Below are positions 1 through 8,030 of a stretch of DNA of 44,347 bases, one piece after another. A program made the position numbers and the translations under genes. Positions within the stretch are counted from its first letter, which is position 1, and the number at the start of each line of letters is the position of its first letter. The DNA comes from Bacteroidales bacterium. Its GTDB lineage: Bacteria > Bacteroidota > Bacteroidia > Bacteroidales > FEN-979. Under the pieces are notes generated by a model. That model had not been told where the DNA came from. It did no database searches and saw only the letters and a list, made by a program, of their open reading frames with translations. The stretch lies in NCBI GenBank assembly GCA_023229525.1, contig JALNZC010000033.1, positions 1-44,347 of the forward strand. Direction: 5' to 3'.

Positions 1-206
1 CACGGGTTTTTTGTGCTTTTGCCATATTTCTTTGCAGTATTTACCATGTAAAGATAGCTAAAATCATTGAATAATAAGGCTTCTAGATAAAATCAGCAGA
101 CCCTATTTATACCGACATTAACCAATGGTTTTCATTGGTACATTTTCAGTAGCGAAACCCTGGTGTATTCATTTATGATCAATAAATCACATCAACTACT
201 CACGAT

Positions 207-459
207 ATGAATTTTCTGGACGAATTAAAGGACTTAAAAAGGATCAGTGAAGTAAGTTTTTACCCGGTCACTTTTGCTGACCCTATGGACAAGGCAGATC
301 ATCAGGCGGAAACCCAATCCTTCACCCATGCTGAAAGCTTATTATACTGACTTCAAAGTTGCCCTCACCTCGGATTCTTTCCTGTTCCTGGCATTCCTGG
401 CCGGATTCCTTTTAACGGTCGGCAAATTTCTTTTTTTCAGTGATCGGGTTGACCCGATG
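207..459 (+). other. Short reading frames, possible gene fragment
   Basis: I do not recognise this stretch. A 47-codon frame opens at the ATG at 207 and stops at about 350. In another frame, beginning at a TTG at 274, a hydrophobic segment (about codons 30 to 52) looks like a membrane helix before the frame runs into the antisense of the downstream thioredoxin gene. The two frames could be parts of one frameshifted remnant, or chance. Bases 1 to 206 hold nothing I can support. Confidence 0.15.
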
Positions 460-975
460 CTATTTGACCAGGTTTTTAATCACCTCTTTCATGGCATCGA
501 ACTCATTTTTTTCGTACAGTCTTGTGAGAAAGACAATCTTTCCCTGCTGATCAATAATCACATTGCGTGTAACTCCGGCATCCTTGTTAGCATATAAAAA
601 AAAGACCCGGGCGCCCGGATCCGGCGCCAAAGGATAGGTTATCTTCATTTTCTTTGCGAATTCCGACACAACATCAGATGGCTCATCGCGATCAACACCC
701 ACCAGAACAAAATCTTTATCTTTCAATGGTTGCCAGATCTCCTTTTCAATATGTGGCATTTCCTTTCTGCAAACACCGCACCAACTCGCAGTAAACTGGA
801 TCATGACTACCTTACCCTTTTTTTCAGAAAGTTTAAATGTTTTGCCGGAAGTGGTTGTCAAGGTGAAATCGGGAGCAGGCTGACCAACCTTGACAATATA
901 ACCCCGTTTTTCTTCCTGTGAAAAGGTGACCGAGCTTATCAACAGGAATAACAGAAAGATTTTTACTTTTTTCAT
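460..975 (-). CDS. TlpA/ResA-like periplasmic thioredoxin
   Basis: This 171-residue protein has an N-terminal signal peptide (Lys-rich start, hydrophobic core, likely cleavage near residue 19) and an AhpC/TSA-Redoxin fold. The redox-active motif is WCGVC, with Cys66 and Cys69. Family members reduce disulfides or apocytochromes in the periplasm, or act as peroxiredoxin-like reductases. The segment from about residue 31 (VGQPAPDFTL) is the classic start of the domain. Its ATG overlaps the stop of the upstream MFS gene as ATGA, so the two are translationally coupled and probably co-transcribed. The substrate is unknown. The link with a solute transporter is inferred from position only. Confidence 0.85.
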   Translation of the reverse strand: MKKVKIFLLFLLISSVTFSQEEKRGYIVKVGQPAPDFTLTTTSGKTFKLSEKKGKVVMIQFTASWCGVCRKEMPHIEKEIWQPLKDKDFVLVGVDRDEPSDVVSEFAKKMKITYPLAPDPGARVFFLYANKDAGVTRNVIIDQQGKIVFLTRLYEKNEFDAMKEVIKNLVK

Positions 976-2300
976 GGGAAAATATCTTTTGAATGTTTAT
1001 CATTAACGGAAACTTTCCCCTCTTCAGTATATAATTTCCTGCCTCTGGTTTCCGGGAAAGTCCATATCCAAATTCCGGTAAGTAATGCGAATACAGCTGC
1101 AAGAGAGATCCCGCCACCCAGGCCATACTGCACGGCTATAACCGAGATGATAACAGGAGTGAGGAACTGTATCCCCCGTGCAAGATTGAACGCAGATCCC
1201 ATGGCTGTATTGCGGATAGAAGTCGGGAAAATTTCTGAGAATAAGGCGCCAAAACCACCAAACATACCGGTACCAAATCCTACAAGAAACATAAATCCCA
1301 GGATGATCGGTGGATACATCGCAATATGGCTCCAGAATACCGTGACCATCACCAGGCCAAGCGCCATTATGACGGAATAGAGGCTGTATGCCGGTCGTCT
1401 GCCTAACCGGTCTGCCAAGAACCCAAAAACAAGATATCCCAGGAATCCTCCCGTTTGGGTAACCAGTATCCACAAGGCAGATTTGGTAAGTGAAAAATGT
1501 CTCTCCATGTGAAGGTAGCCCGGCATCCAGGAATAGGTGAGCCAGTAAGCCGACATATCGAAGATCGCCAGTACAAGGCCAAGAAGAAAATATTTGCGGT
1601 GCTCTTTTGAAAAGAGCCGCAGGAATTGCCTCAGACTTTCTGATCCGTGTTGGAGGATTTTATGTTGAATGGACTTTTCGGCTACTTTCTTCCGGAGCCA
1701 GAGATCCGATTCCGGTAATTGTTTACGGATGTAAAGGACCAACAGGGCAGGAAGTATTGAGATAAAAAAGCATGCCCTCCAGCCGATCAGAGGCATGATC
1801 AGTCCGCCGACTATTGAAGCAAGGGCTATTCCCAGCGGCGCACCGGTTTGCATCATGGCACAATAACGCCCGCGGACCTTTGCGGGGAATGTCTCCCCGA
1901 TGTATGTCTGACCTGTTCCCCATTCTCCTCCGACCCCCAGTCCCGTAATTACCCTGAAGATCATAAGAAGCCAGAAAGTGCCGGCAATTCCCGATAAGAA
2001 TGCTCCGAGGGAATAGGTCATGATCGTCCATTGTAAAACAGGCCTGCGGCCGAACCGGTCCGACAGGATACCGAAGATCACACCTCCTAATGCTGTTGCT
2101 GCCAAGGTTGCTCCCGCAACATAGGACATCTGCATATTGGTAAAATGGTACTCTGCTGAAATGGGGATCAATAAGAAAGTAAAAAGGATCAGGTCATAAA
2201 AATCAAAGACCCAGCCTGCCCAGCTCATAAACAGGATCCGGTAGTGGAGAGGCGTTATTTTTTCGTATTCACTAAGGAGTATTGGTTGTGAGTCAGGCAC
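972..2300 (-). CDS. MFS transporter, SHS/sialate-lactate-like
   Basis: This 442-residue protein has the twelve-helix pattern of the major facilitator superfamily. The loop 2-3 motif is present (GILSDRFGRRP, about residues 76 to 86) and repeats in the second half (FLADRLGRRPA). The stretch GLGVGGEWGTGQTYIGE after helix 4 is typical of the metabolite:H+ symporter and sialate/lactate (SHS) branch, so a small organic acid is the likeliest substrate. That is inference from family resemblance. The gene is the first of a two-gene operon with the TlpA-like thioredoxin. A TACATTTG -7 box lies upstream. The final 20 residues are polar and charged, as expected for a cytoplasmic tail. Confidence 0.85.
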   Translation of the reverse strand: MPDSQPILLSEYEKITPLHYRILFMSWAGWVFDFYDLILFTFLLIPISAEYHFTNMQMSYVAGATLAATALGGVIFGILSDRFGRRPVLQWTIMTYSLGAFLSGIAGTFWLLMIFRVITGLGVGGEWGTGQTYIGETFPAKVRGRYCAMMQTGAPLGIALASIVGGLIMPLIGWRACFFISILPALLVLYIRKQLPESDLWLRKKVAEKSIQHKILQHGSESLRQFLRLFSKEHRKYFLLGLVLAIFDMSAYWLTYSWMPGYLHMERHFSLTKSALWILVTQTGGFLGYLVFGFLADRLGRRPAYSLYSVIMALGLVMVTVFWSHIAMYPPIILGFMFLVGFGTGMFGGFGALFSEIFPTSIRNTAMGSAFNLARGIQFLTPVIISVIAVQYGLGGGISLAAVFALLTGIWIWTFPETRGRKLYTEEGKVSVNDKHSKDIFP

Positions 2301-2338
2301 AGATGACGAGGTTAAAGTTCATTTAATTAAACCTACTG

Positions 2339-2346
2339 CAAATGTA
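2339..2346 (-). promoter_or_regulatory. Putative -7 box of the MFS-TlpA operon
   Basis: On the minus strand this reads TACATTTG, an exact match to the Bacteroidota -7 consensus TAnnTTTG, 39 bases upstream of the MFS start. No clear -33 TTTG is seen. Confidence 0.45.
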
Positions 2347-2359
2347 CTTAAAGTAGAAA

Positions 2360-2396
2360 CGATTTTAGATTTACGATTTGCGATTTTAGATTTAGG
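2360..2396. repeat. AT-rich dispersed repeat, copy 1
   Basis: A 37-base tract is built from gattttagattt and acgattt units. A closely similar tract of about 27 bases occurs at 25969 to 25995. Both lie between genes. Nothing in them suggests coding; they resemble a low-complexity dispersed family. Confidence 0.5.
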
Positions 2397-2529
2397 ATAA
2401 CCGGGTTTAAATATATAATTCTGTAATTCAACGGATTTAGCTAAGGTTTGTATTGAATTATACCGATATTTGCAGATGTAACGTGTAAAAGACCATTTTG
2501 CTAAAAATTAACTCTAAAAACTAAACGAA

Positions 2530-4266
2530 ATGAAAAAGACCATCTCGATTGAACTACTTATTATCATTGGACTGTTTTTAATACTTACAACAGAATGTAA
2601 AAAAAAGGAGGATGATACCAATACCACTGCCTCGGGCCTGTTTGAGAAATCTTTTGATAATACAGGAACGTATCCTGCCCCTTCCAAACTGACATATACC
2701 AGAATAAATGGCACCTTGATGACAGGCACTGTTTTTCCTGGTCATGTCATCGTGCTTGCTTCAAATACTTCCGCCGATGCGGTCACGCAACTGATCATAC
2801 AAAACAACGGGACCGTAATCGCCCAGGTCCCGAATGCAGGATTATATCTCGCAACCATCAATGCTACTAATGTAAAAACGTTTCTTTCCGCTATGTATCA
2901 GAGTTCAATTGTGGCTGATGCATTCCCGAATTCCAAGGTTACCGGCAATGGAATCCTGGACCAATGCGGGGTAGTTGCAGTTGAAGGCGATCAGAACAGT
3001 ATTGTTCAGACCATTGATCTGTCGACTGACATGGGATGTAGCGATCATGTGACCCATAAGCAAGCTGTTGGCGCTGTTGCATCATCCGGCGGGGTAAGTG
3101 TCAATGTCAATGATGTAACAGTATATAACCCAAATACAGAATTGGCAGGCGCTGATTCATATAAATCGATGCAAAAAATGTTGTCGCTCTTGAATTATGC
3201 ATACGACCATAATTTACCGGTAGTCATCAATATGTCCATGGGCGGCGATGATAAAGATGAGCTTGATAATTACTGGTATCATAAACGGTTCTGTTATATG
3301 TTGCAGGCAGTTGAAAAACAAAACCCGCACCTTCTGGATAATGCTGTTATCTTCATGTCTCAGGCCAATGTAAAGAGAAATGAAACGGATGATTTTGTTC
3401 AGCTTCGCCAAAATGATTTTCCTGACTCTCCGATATGGGAACATCTCTATTTTGTTGGGTCGCAGGAAGGAGCCAACGGATGTAACCTGGGCTATGCGGA
3501 TAATGGCACTCCCAATGTTTTAAGCGCTCCTGCATGTCATGTTCAGATCCCGAATTCAATGTGTGTCCGGTCTGGAAATTCATTTTCAGCTCCTTACATT
3601 TCGGGGCTTGTGGCGAAGACCCATGAACTGCTGAAACAGGCAAATATCAAGGTTGGTATTCCTGAGATCACATCCAAATTGTGGAATTTTCAGAAAGACA
3701 ACAACGGTGTCCTTCCAACTGTCGAACAGCTGTACAGCATTTGTGCCGGCAACGGGAATTTTAACGGCAAATATGATGGTATCTGGAGCGGAACTTTCTA
3801 CTATACGGCAGAAATTCCACAGGAATCGGGACCGCCAACCATCGTCAATACAAGTTTCACCCTGACGCTGACGCTGGTGTCGGTTGCTTCCGTCCCCGGA
3901 TTTCCGCAAATGCTGACTGTAACAAGTGTCAAATGCAGTGATCCGACTTTCGGGGCGACCTCACCGGTTGTGCCAACACCACCCATAAGCATCGCATTAT
4001 TACCGGCAACATTCGGATCGGTTTCGCAGCAGGGGATGGGGATAAACATTGAATTCCCGAATGGGTCACACATTGCAACGACAAATACCGTTGACGGATC
4101 TTTTACGATCGATGTCAATGGACGTTTGCTCGCAAATACGAACCTTGTCCAGAAAGAAGCATTCAGCGCCGGGAGCGGTATCGGGAACAGTAATGAGCCG
4201 GGAAGCGGACCTGGCGGATATGCCTATAACTGGTGTACTTTTACTGGTTGGTCTCTGGTGAGGTAA
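2530..4266 (+). CDS. Degenerate subtilisin-like (S8) lipoprotein
   Basis: This 578-residue protein starts with a lipoprotein signal; the lipobox ends at Cys23 and is followed by a Lys-Lys-Lys-Glu stretch. Residues about 150 to 370 resemble a subtilase. SGNSFSAPYISG carries the likely nucleophile Ser351 in the usual GTSxAAP position, and DHVTH (His173) takes the place of HGTH. NMSMGG precedes them as the core strand-loop. The Asp of the catalytic triad is not evident, and the His motif is altered, so the protein may be weakly active or inactive. The C-terminal 180 residues form a separate beta-rich domain I cannot name. It is monocistronic, followed by a strong hairpin. A weak promoter pair (TTTG at 2447, GATATTTG at 2465) lies upstream. 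Confidence 0.65.
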   Translation: MKKTISIELLIIIGLFLILTTECKKKEDDTNTTASGLFEKSFDNTGTYPAPSKLTYTRINGTLMTGTVFPGHVIVLASNTSADAVTQLIIQNNGTVIAQVPNAGLYLATINATNVKTFLSAMYQSSIVADAFPNSKVTGNGILDQCGVVAVEGDQNSIVQTIDLSTDMGCSDHVTHKQAVGAVASSGGVSVNVNDVTVYNPNTELAGADSYKSMQKMLSLLNYAYDHNLPVVINMSMGGDDKDELDNYWYHKRFCYMLQAVEKQNPHLLDNAVIFMSQANVKRNETDDFVQLRQNDFPDSPIWEHLYFVGSQEGANGCNLGYADNGTPNVLSAPACHVQIPNSMCVRSGNSFSAPYISGLVAKTHELLKQANIKVGIPEITSKLWNFQKDNNGVLPTVEQLYSICAGNGNFNGKYDGIWSGTFYYTAEIPQESGPPTIVNTSFTLTLTLVSVASVPGFPQMLTVTSVKCSDPTFGATSPVVPTPPISIALLPATFGSVSQQGMGINIEFPNGSHIATTNTVDGSFTIDVNGRLLANTNLVQKEAFSAGSGIGNSNEPGSGPGGYAYNWCTFTGWSLVR

Positions 4267-4290
4267 GAGATTCCGATTTTTATCATTAAG

Positions 4291-4331
4291 CAATGACCGG
4301 ATAATGGTAATTTTCCATTTTCCGGTCATTG
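4291..4331. terminator. 17-bp inverted repeat after the subtilase gene
   Basis: Arms 4291-4307 and 4315-4331 are complementary with one mismatch around a 7-base loop, starting CAATGACCGG and ending CCGGTCATTG. There is no T-run directly after it, so it may be a weak terminator or an mRNA-stabilising hairpin. Its distal arm ends in the TTG that serves as the -33 element of the next gene. Confidence 0.55.
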
Positions 4332-4356
4332 CATTTCACAAATGGATGTAATTTTG
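4329..4356 (+). promoter_or_regulatory. Promoter of the DoxX-like gene
   Basis: A TTG at 4329-4331 and TAATTTTG at 4349-4356 (exact TAnnTTTG) are separated by 17 bases, close to the Bacteroidota -33/-7 arrangement. The start codon follows 25 bases later. Confidence 0.55.
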
Positions 4357-4381
4357 CATCATCAATTAAAAATTAAGACCA

Positions 4382-4780
4382 ATGAAAAAAGATAAAATAA
4401 TTTTCTGGATAGCAACGGTCATCGTTTCCGGTATGATGTTGTTTGCTGCATTTGGGTATCTTACCAATGAACAAATAAAAGGTGGATTTGTCCATCTTGG
4501 ATTTCCCTCTTATTTCAGGGTTGAGCTGGGAGTTGCTAAAGGGTTGGGGGCCATTGCGTTGCTTTTACCGATGTTACCTGTCCGTCTGAAAGACTTTGTC
4601 TACTCCGGCTTTGCCATCACCTTTATTTCGGCCTTCATTGCCCATATTTCAAGCGGCGACCCTTTTTCGGTTGCCATTAACCCTGTTATTTTCCTGGGGG
4701 TACTTGTTGTTTCCTATATCTATCTTCATAAAATGAGAGATGTACAAACAGTAAGGGAAAACGAAAGCCAAGCAAAGTAA
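4382..4780 (+). CDS. DoxX-like family membrane protein
   Basis: This 132-residue protein has four predicted membrane helices (about residues 7-25, 45-65, 74-92 and 97-116). The pattern FxxxGYLT ... FPSYFRVELGVAKGLGAIALL is typical of the DoxX-like family (the SpoVS/DoxX_2 type). Such proteins sit in the inner membrane, and their biochemical role is poorly defined; some are linked to redox or thiosulfate metabolism. The gene has its own promoter and converges with the SRPBCC gene, with only 19 bases between the stops. Confidence 0.75.
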   Translation: MKKDKIIFWIATVIVSGMMLFAAFGYLTNEQIKGGFVHLGFPSYFRVELGVAKGLGAIALLLPMLPVRLKDFVYSGFAITFISAFIAHISSGDPFSVAINPVIFLGVLVVSYIYLHKMRDVQTVRENESQAK

Positions 4781-4799
4781 ACATACCAATAAATCTGGC

Positions 4800-5234
4800 T
4801 TACTTTTCGCACTCTTGTTTTAATAAATCAAGCCATGACTGCATGCCCTTTTCCAGGTTATTATTGAGCGATTTCTTGAGAAGTACTGCCAGAAGACCTT
4901 CCATACTTTCGTCTACCGAAACTTGTGTTTGTCCATTCGCTTCCGTGAATGTCCAGTTGTGAATGGCAACCATCCCAAACGTTTTTCCGGTCCAGCCGAA
5001 ATGTGTGAAAGGTTCAACTGTATGAAGTCTTGAATGGATCTTTGCTCCGCCTGTTTTCCAATCAAAAGTTGTGTCGGGTTTTAATTGCCCGTTTAGTTTC
5101 GGTTTGCTTATATCTGTTTGCCAGTTTGCCCATTGACCGATGTTTGTTATTATGGTCCAAACCTTTTCAGAACCGGCGTTTATCGAAATTGTTTTACTGC
5201 ATTTCACTGGGGCATCATTATTAATACTTATCAT
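4800..5234 (-). CDS. SRPBCC / polyketide-cyclase-like protein
   Basis: The product is 144 residues from the ATG at 5234. A longer frame opens at 5282, but the extra 16 residues are unlike the family and would cover the promoter. The fold is the START/Bet v1-like hydrophobic pocket family: it begins with the strand KTISINAGSEKVWTIITNI and has the usual GxxxxWKTGG and FGWTGK turns. Members bind small hydrophobic ligands or act as coregulators. The gene lies just downstream of a Crp/Fnr gene, with an FNR-like palindrome between them, so control by that regulator is likely. The ligand is unknown. Confidence 0.75.
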   Translation of the reverse strand: MISINNDAPVKCSKTISINAGSEKVWTIITNIGQWANWQTDISKPKLNGQLKPDTTFDWKTGGAKIHSRLHTVEPFTHFGWTGKTFGMVAIHNWTFTEANGQTQVSVDESMEGLLAVLLKKSLNNNLEKGMQSWLDLLKQECEK

Positions 5235-5288
5235 TTTCGTGATTGTTTTGATTTGACGATACAAAGGTCTGCACGAAATCAATGATTG

Positions 5289-5308
5289 TTCTTGACATAG
5301 ATCAAGAA
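5289..5308. promoter_or_regulatory. FNR/CRP-type palindromic operator
   Basis: TTCTTGACATAGATCAAGAA has perfect 7-base arms and a 6-base spacer. Its core TTGAC-N4-ATCAA differs from the FNR box TTGAT-N4-ATCAA by one base. It lies between a Crp/Fnr-family gene and the SRPBCC gene, 55 to 74 bases upstream of the SRPBCC start, where an activator would bind. Confidence 0.6.
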
Positions 5309-5309
5309 A

Positions 5310-5879
5310 TTACGCTCTCGTTTTTCCTCTTAATCTGCTCAAGGTTTCAGGCGTCATCCCCAACATAGATGCCAAATAATGCAAAGGCACCTGATTAAAT
5401 AATTCCTTATTGAAATTGAACAATTGATGATATCTTTCTTCAGCTGTCATTGAAAGATGGGTAATAATCCTGTCTTCCAGAACTGTGAAGCATTTGGCAA
5501 TGAAAAGTTTTTCCAACTCAGTCCAACGTTGAATTTCTTGTGCGATCTGCTGATAATTTTTATCGTCAATGACAAAAAGCTCACATTCCGTTAGCGCTTG
5601 AATGTTCCAGCGTGCCGGTTGATGAAAAATAAAGCTGGACAAATCCACAACAAAGTAACCCTGAGTTGAAATCCATTTTGTTATTTCCTTGTCGTCAATT
5701 TGTACAAACTCTCTTATTATGCCCGTCCGGACAAAACCAAGCCGGTCAGATTGTTTGCCGGTTTTCAGAAAGTAGTCTGCTTTTTTTAAAGAAACAGGTT
5801 TAAAAAATGAACTGATTTTTGTCAAATCATCACTTGTTGCTCCAAAGTAATTCTTTATATATTTTTCCAGTTCTGTCAT
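5310..5879 (-). CDS. Crp/Fnr family transcriptional regulator
   Basis: This 189-residue protein has an N-terminal cyclic-nucleotide-binding-like beta-roll (about residues 20 to 115) and a short C-terminal helix-turn-helix (about 155 to 188, PLHYLASMLGMTPETLSRLR). This is the short Bacteroidota type commonly found beside small stress genes. There is no cysteine cluster, so Fe-S sensing is unlikely. The cAMP-contacting residues are not conserved in an obvious way, so the effector is unknown. An FNR-like palindrome directly downstream, before the SRPBCC gene, is its likely target. Confidence 0.85.
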   Translation of the reverse strand: MTELEKYIKNYFGATSDDLTKISSFFKPVSLKKADYFLKTGKQSDRLGFVRTGIIREFVQIDDKEITKWISTQGYFVVDLSSFIFHQPARWNIQALTECELFVIDDKNYQQIAQEIQRWTELEKLFIAKCFTVLEDRIITHLSMTAEERYHQLFNFNKELFNQVPLHYLASMLGMTPETLSRLRGKTRA

Positions 5880-5900
5880 GTGATTTCTTTTCTAATCTCA

Positions 5901-5974
5901 TTAGGGGTTAGTTCCCCGCTACTTGCAGCGAATGTGAAATAGTTCCCGAAGATACCCCGTAGCTTGCCGCGGGG
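5901..5974. repeat. GC-rich hairpin pair between Crp/Fnr and cupin genes
   Basis: Two short hairpins stand out in AT-rich surroundings: GGGG-N6-CCCC at 5904-5917, and an imperfect palindrome CCCCGTAGCTTGCCGCGGGG at 5955-5974. The words CCCCGCTACTTGC and CCCCGTAGCTTGC repeat each other, which suggests a duplicated dispersed element. It could also terminate the cupin transcript, though no T-run follows on that strand. Confidence 0.4.
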
Positions 5975-5993
5975 AGCTTTATTAACTTGCATT

Positions 5994-6335
5994 TTACTTT
6001 TTTACTTTATATCTGTCGGGCTGATTGAAAAGTGTTAAATCGGTAAATCCTTTTTTAATTTTTGCAGCGTGTCTGACATTTTTCTTAATGTAGTAAGTAT
6101 CCCCCTTTATTAATTTTTTTTTCTGTCCGGCAATTGTTAATTCCATTTCTCCATCTAAAACAACCCCCCATTGTGCTTCGTGGAAATGTTCAGGTACTTC
6201 AGTGTCCTTATCAAACTGCATAAAGACAAATTGTTGTTGTTCAGCTTGAATAAGGTGCGATTTAACTCCGTCAATAGGAATGTTTGCCCCCGGATGTCCG
6301 TTAATAATGTCTGGAAAAAATTTGTCTGTTGTCAT
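5994..6335 (-). CDS. Small single-domain cupin protein
   Basis: This 113-residue protein is almost entirely one cupin barrel. The first cupin motif has EHFHEAQWGVVLDGEMEL (about residues 50 to 67), with two His and the Glu that bind a divalent metal. The second motif is GDTYYIKKNVRHAAKI. It has no signal peptide, so it is cytoplasmic. Small cupins of this kind act as isomerases, dioxygenases or ligand sensors; nothing here decides between these. It is transcribed alone. A 230-base AT-rich gap without recognised signals separates it from the next gene. Confidence 0.75.
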   Translation of the reverse strand: MTTDKFFPDIINGHPGANIPIDGVKSHLIQAEQQQFVFMQFDKDTEVPEHFHEAQWGVVLDGEMELTIAGQKKKLIKGDTYYIKKNVRHAAKIKKGFTDLTLFNQPDRYKVKK

Positions 6336-6565
6336 CCTTTTATTTTTTTATAAATGTGTACCAATTTTTTTATATCCCAATTCCATATTCATGCAAATCC
6401 ATAACAATTTTACGATTTATTTTATTTCATTGGTTATTATTTGGTTCTTCTTTTATACCTGGAATCTCAATGATTTATGTGAACCTGTTGTATTGCGTTA
6501 TTTCATGCTTTGTTTTTCAAACAGAATGATTTACTTTTATAGGTATTAATTTTAAAATCAACCCT

Positions 6566-7477
6566 ATGAAAAAACTGATAACCTTGGTATCTTTTGCCCT
6601 GATGTTGGGAGCGGTTCTTGTGATTTCATGCAAACCTTACAGGAACGACAAGGAAGAAAAAGAAAAAGCGGCCATTACCGACACCATTAACAGACTGATG
6701 GCGGAGATCATCAAATATTCGGAGCAGCTCAATGCCGATTCTACATTTAAATACCTGACAACCGATAGCGCTTCGATCTATATGTCAGGAGGGATGTATT
6801 ATTCCTATGCAAGCCTGAATGCAGCCTTTAAAAATGTATTCAATGGATTCAAAAGCCAGCAAAACGTGATCATCTTTTCAGAGGTTAAGGTTCCGGAAAA
6901 AGATCTTGCCATATGGATTGGTTATCTGAAAAACAATGCTATCACAAAGACGGACCAGGTAATCGGACAATATTTATGCGAAACCTGGATATGGCAGCGC
7001 AAACCGGAAGGATGGAGGGTGATCCATTATCATGAATCCATGATGAACATACCTTCGGCGGAGCAAAGATCGCTGGTGGAGATCGCACTTGGGAAGCTGG
7101 CCGGGGATCTTGCCATGAAGTCATTGAAGCCGGAGGATATGAGGCCTATCCTTACTGATTTCCTGAAGAAATATCCTTCGGTCTACGGGACGACCCTCGC
7201 CTTTGCACCAACCGATGTTGACGGAAAAAGTCATAAAGCGGCGCCCTATTTCTACCGTTCCGGCAACGAATTCAAGGAGACCGAACTTCCCGAAGCTTAT
7301 GACTATACGGTAAGCGAATGGTATGCCGTACCGGTAAAAACCAAGGCGCCCTGCTGGAGCAACCCCTATTACGACGCAGGCGGGGGAGGAGTTGTCATGA
7401 TCACCTATTCGATCCCGCTTTACGACAAAGACAACAAGCTGACCGGAGTACTGACCAGCGATCTGGAACTCAAGTAA
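6566..7477 (+). CDS. Lipoprotein with DUF4440-like and Cache-like halves
   Basis: This 303-residue protein begins with a lipoprotein signal ending in VISC (Cys22). Residues about 35 to 165 look like the NTF2/SnoaL fold (DUF4440), including the terminal strand W-R-V-I-H-Y-H-E-S. Residues about 170 to 303 look like a PDC/Cache sensor domain: YPSVYGTTLAFAP, then W-Y and the PYYDAGGGGVVMITYS segment, ending with GVLTSDLELK. Cache domains normally sit outside the membrane in receptors and bind small ligands. Here one is tethered by lipid next to a pocket fold, with no signalling output domain. That arrangement suggests a binding or sensing lipoprotein. No operon partner is seen. Confidence 0.6.
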   Translation: MKKLITLVSFALMLGAVLVISCKPYRNDKEEKEKAAITDTINRLMAEIIKYSEQLNADSTFKYLTTDSASIYMSGGMYYSYASLNAAFKNVFNGFKSQQNVIIFSEVKVPEKDLAIWIGYLKNNAITKTDQVIGQYLCETWIWQRKPEGWRVIHYHESMMNIPSAEQRSLVEIALGKLAGDLAMKSLKPEDMRPILTDFLKKYPSVYGTTLAFAPTDVDGKSHKAAPYFYRSGNEFKETELPEAYDYTVSEWYAVPVKTKAPCWSNPYYDAGGGGVVMITYSIPLYDKDNKLTGVLTSDLELK

Positions 7478-7639
7478 CCTGGCCATCCTTTACCGGAAAC
7501 TGCGACACGATGAGAATGAGGCAGGTAAATACAATCCATCTTTTCTTCTCTCCGCTCGCGGAATTTCCGGATTTATTTCGTGCACCACCTGGAGTAGTGA
7601 ACTTATCCGGATTTCAGACAAATGATGTACATTTGTGGC

Positions 7640-7792
7640 ATGAAAAAGAAACTTTCAGGTCTGGGAATCCTGTTCATTCTGATCCTGAAAAACCCACCTT
7701 TGCCGCAAATATCCCTGTTCCAAAAAACGGATATCGTTGCGGTGCGCAGCTACTCGCTTAAGCAGCTTGCTTTGGAATTTTTCCTGAATTAA
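7640..7792 (+). other. Possible small ORF with signal-like start
   Basis: A 50-codon frame starts MKKKLSGLGILFILIL, which looks like a signal segment, but the rest is not recognisable. An exact -7 box, TACATTTG, lies at 7628-7635, so the transcript would be almost leaderless. It overlaps a broken frame on the other strand, and only one of them can be a real gene or remnant. The surrounding gap, 7478 to 8030, holds nothing else I can support. Confidence 0.25.
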
Positions 7793-7951
7793 TCTGCCGG
7801 ATTGTATCAGGTACTCCTCAATCTCATCCTCAGTCAATCATTGATGGGAGAGACGCAACTGGTGTTGACCGAGTTTCACAACAAAACTTGATTTTTCCCG
7901 GATGTAAACATGTGACCGTCCCAGTCCGGTTTTATAAATCCAGCCAATCAT
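7655..7951 (-). pseudogene. Interrupted 98-codon ORF, unknown family
   Basis: From the ATG at 7951 the frame reads 37 codons, meets an in-frame TGA, and continues in the same frame for another 60 codons to 7655. The residue use (Arg, Lys, Gln, Glu-rich with LTEDEIEEYLIQSGRLI) looks protein-like. I do not recognise the family. It is best read as a decayed gene, or as two unrelated short frames. Confidence 0.25.
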
Positions 7952-8030
7952 TATTTTTTTGAGGGCGATGGCGATCATAGTTTTGCCTCTAATTAATTTC
8001 TATAATTCCTCAAACTTAAAAAATGTTCTT

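Noticed and set aside
7835..7840. Selenocysteine reading of the in-frame TGA
   Set aside because: No SECIS-like hairpin, no recognised selenoprotein family and no selenocysteine genes nearby; decay is simpler.
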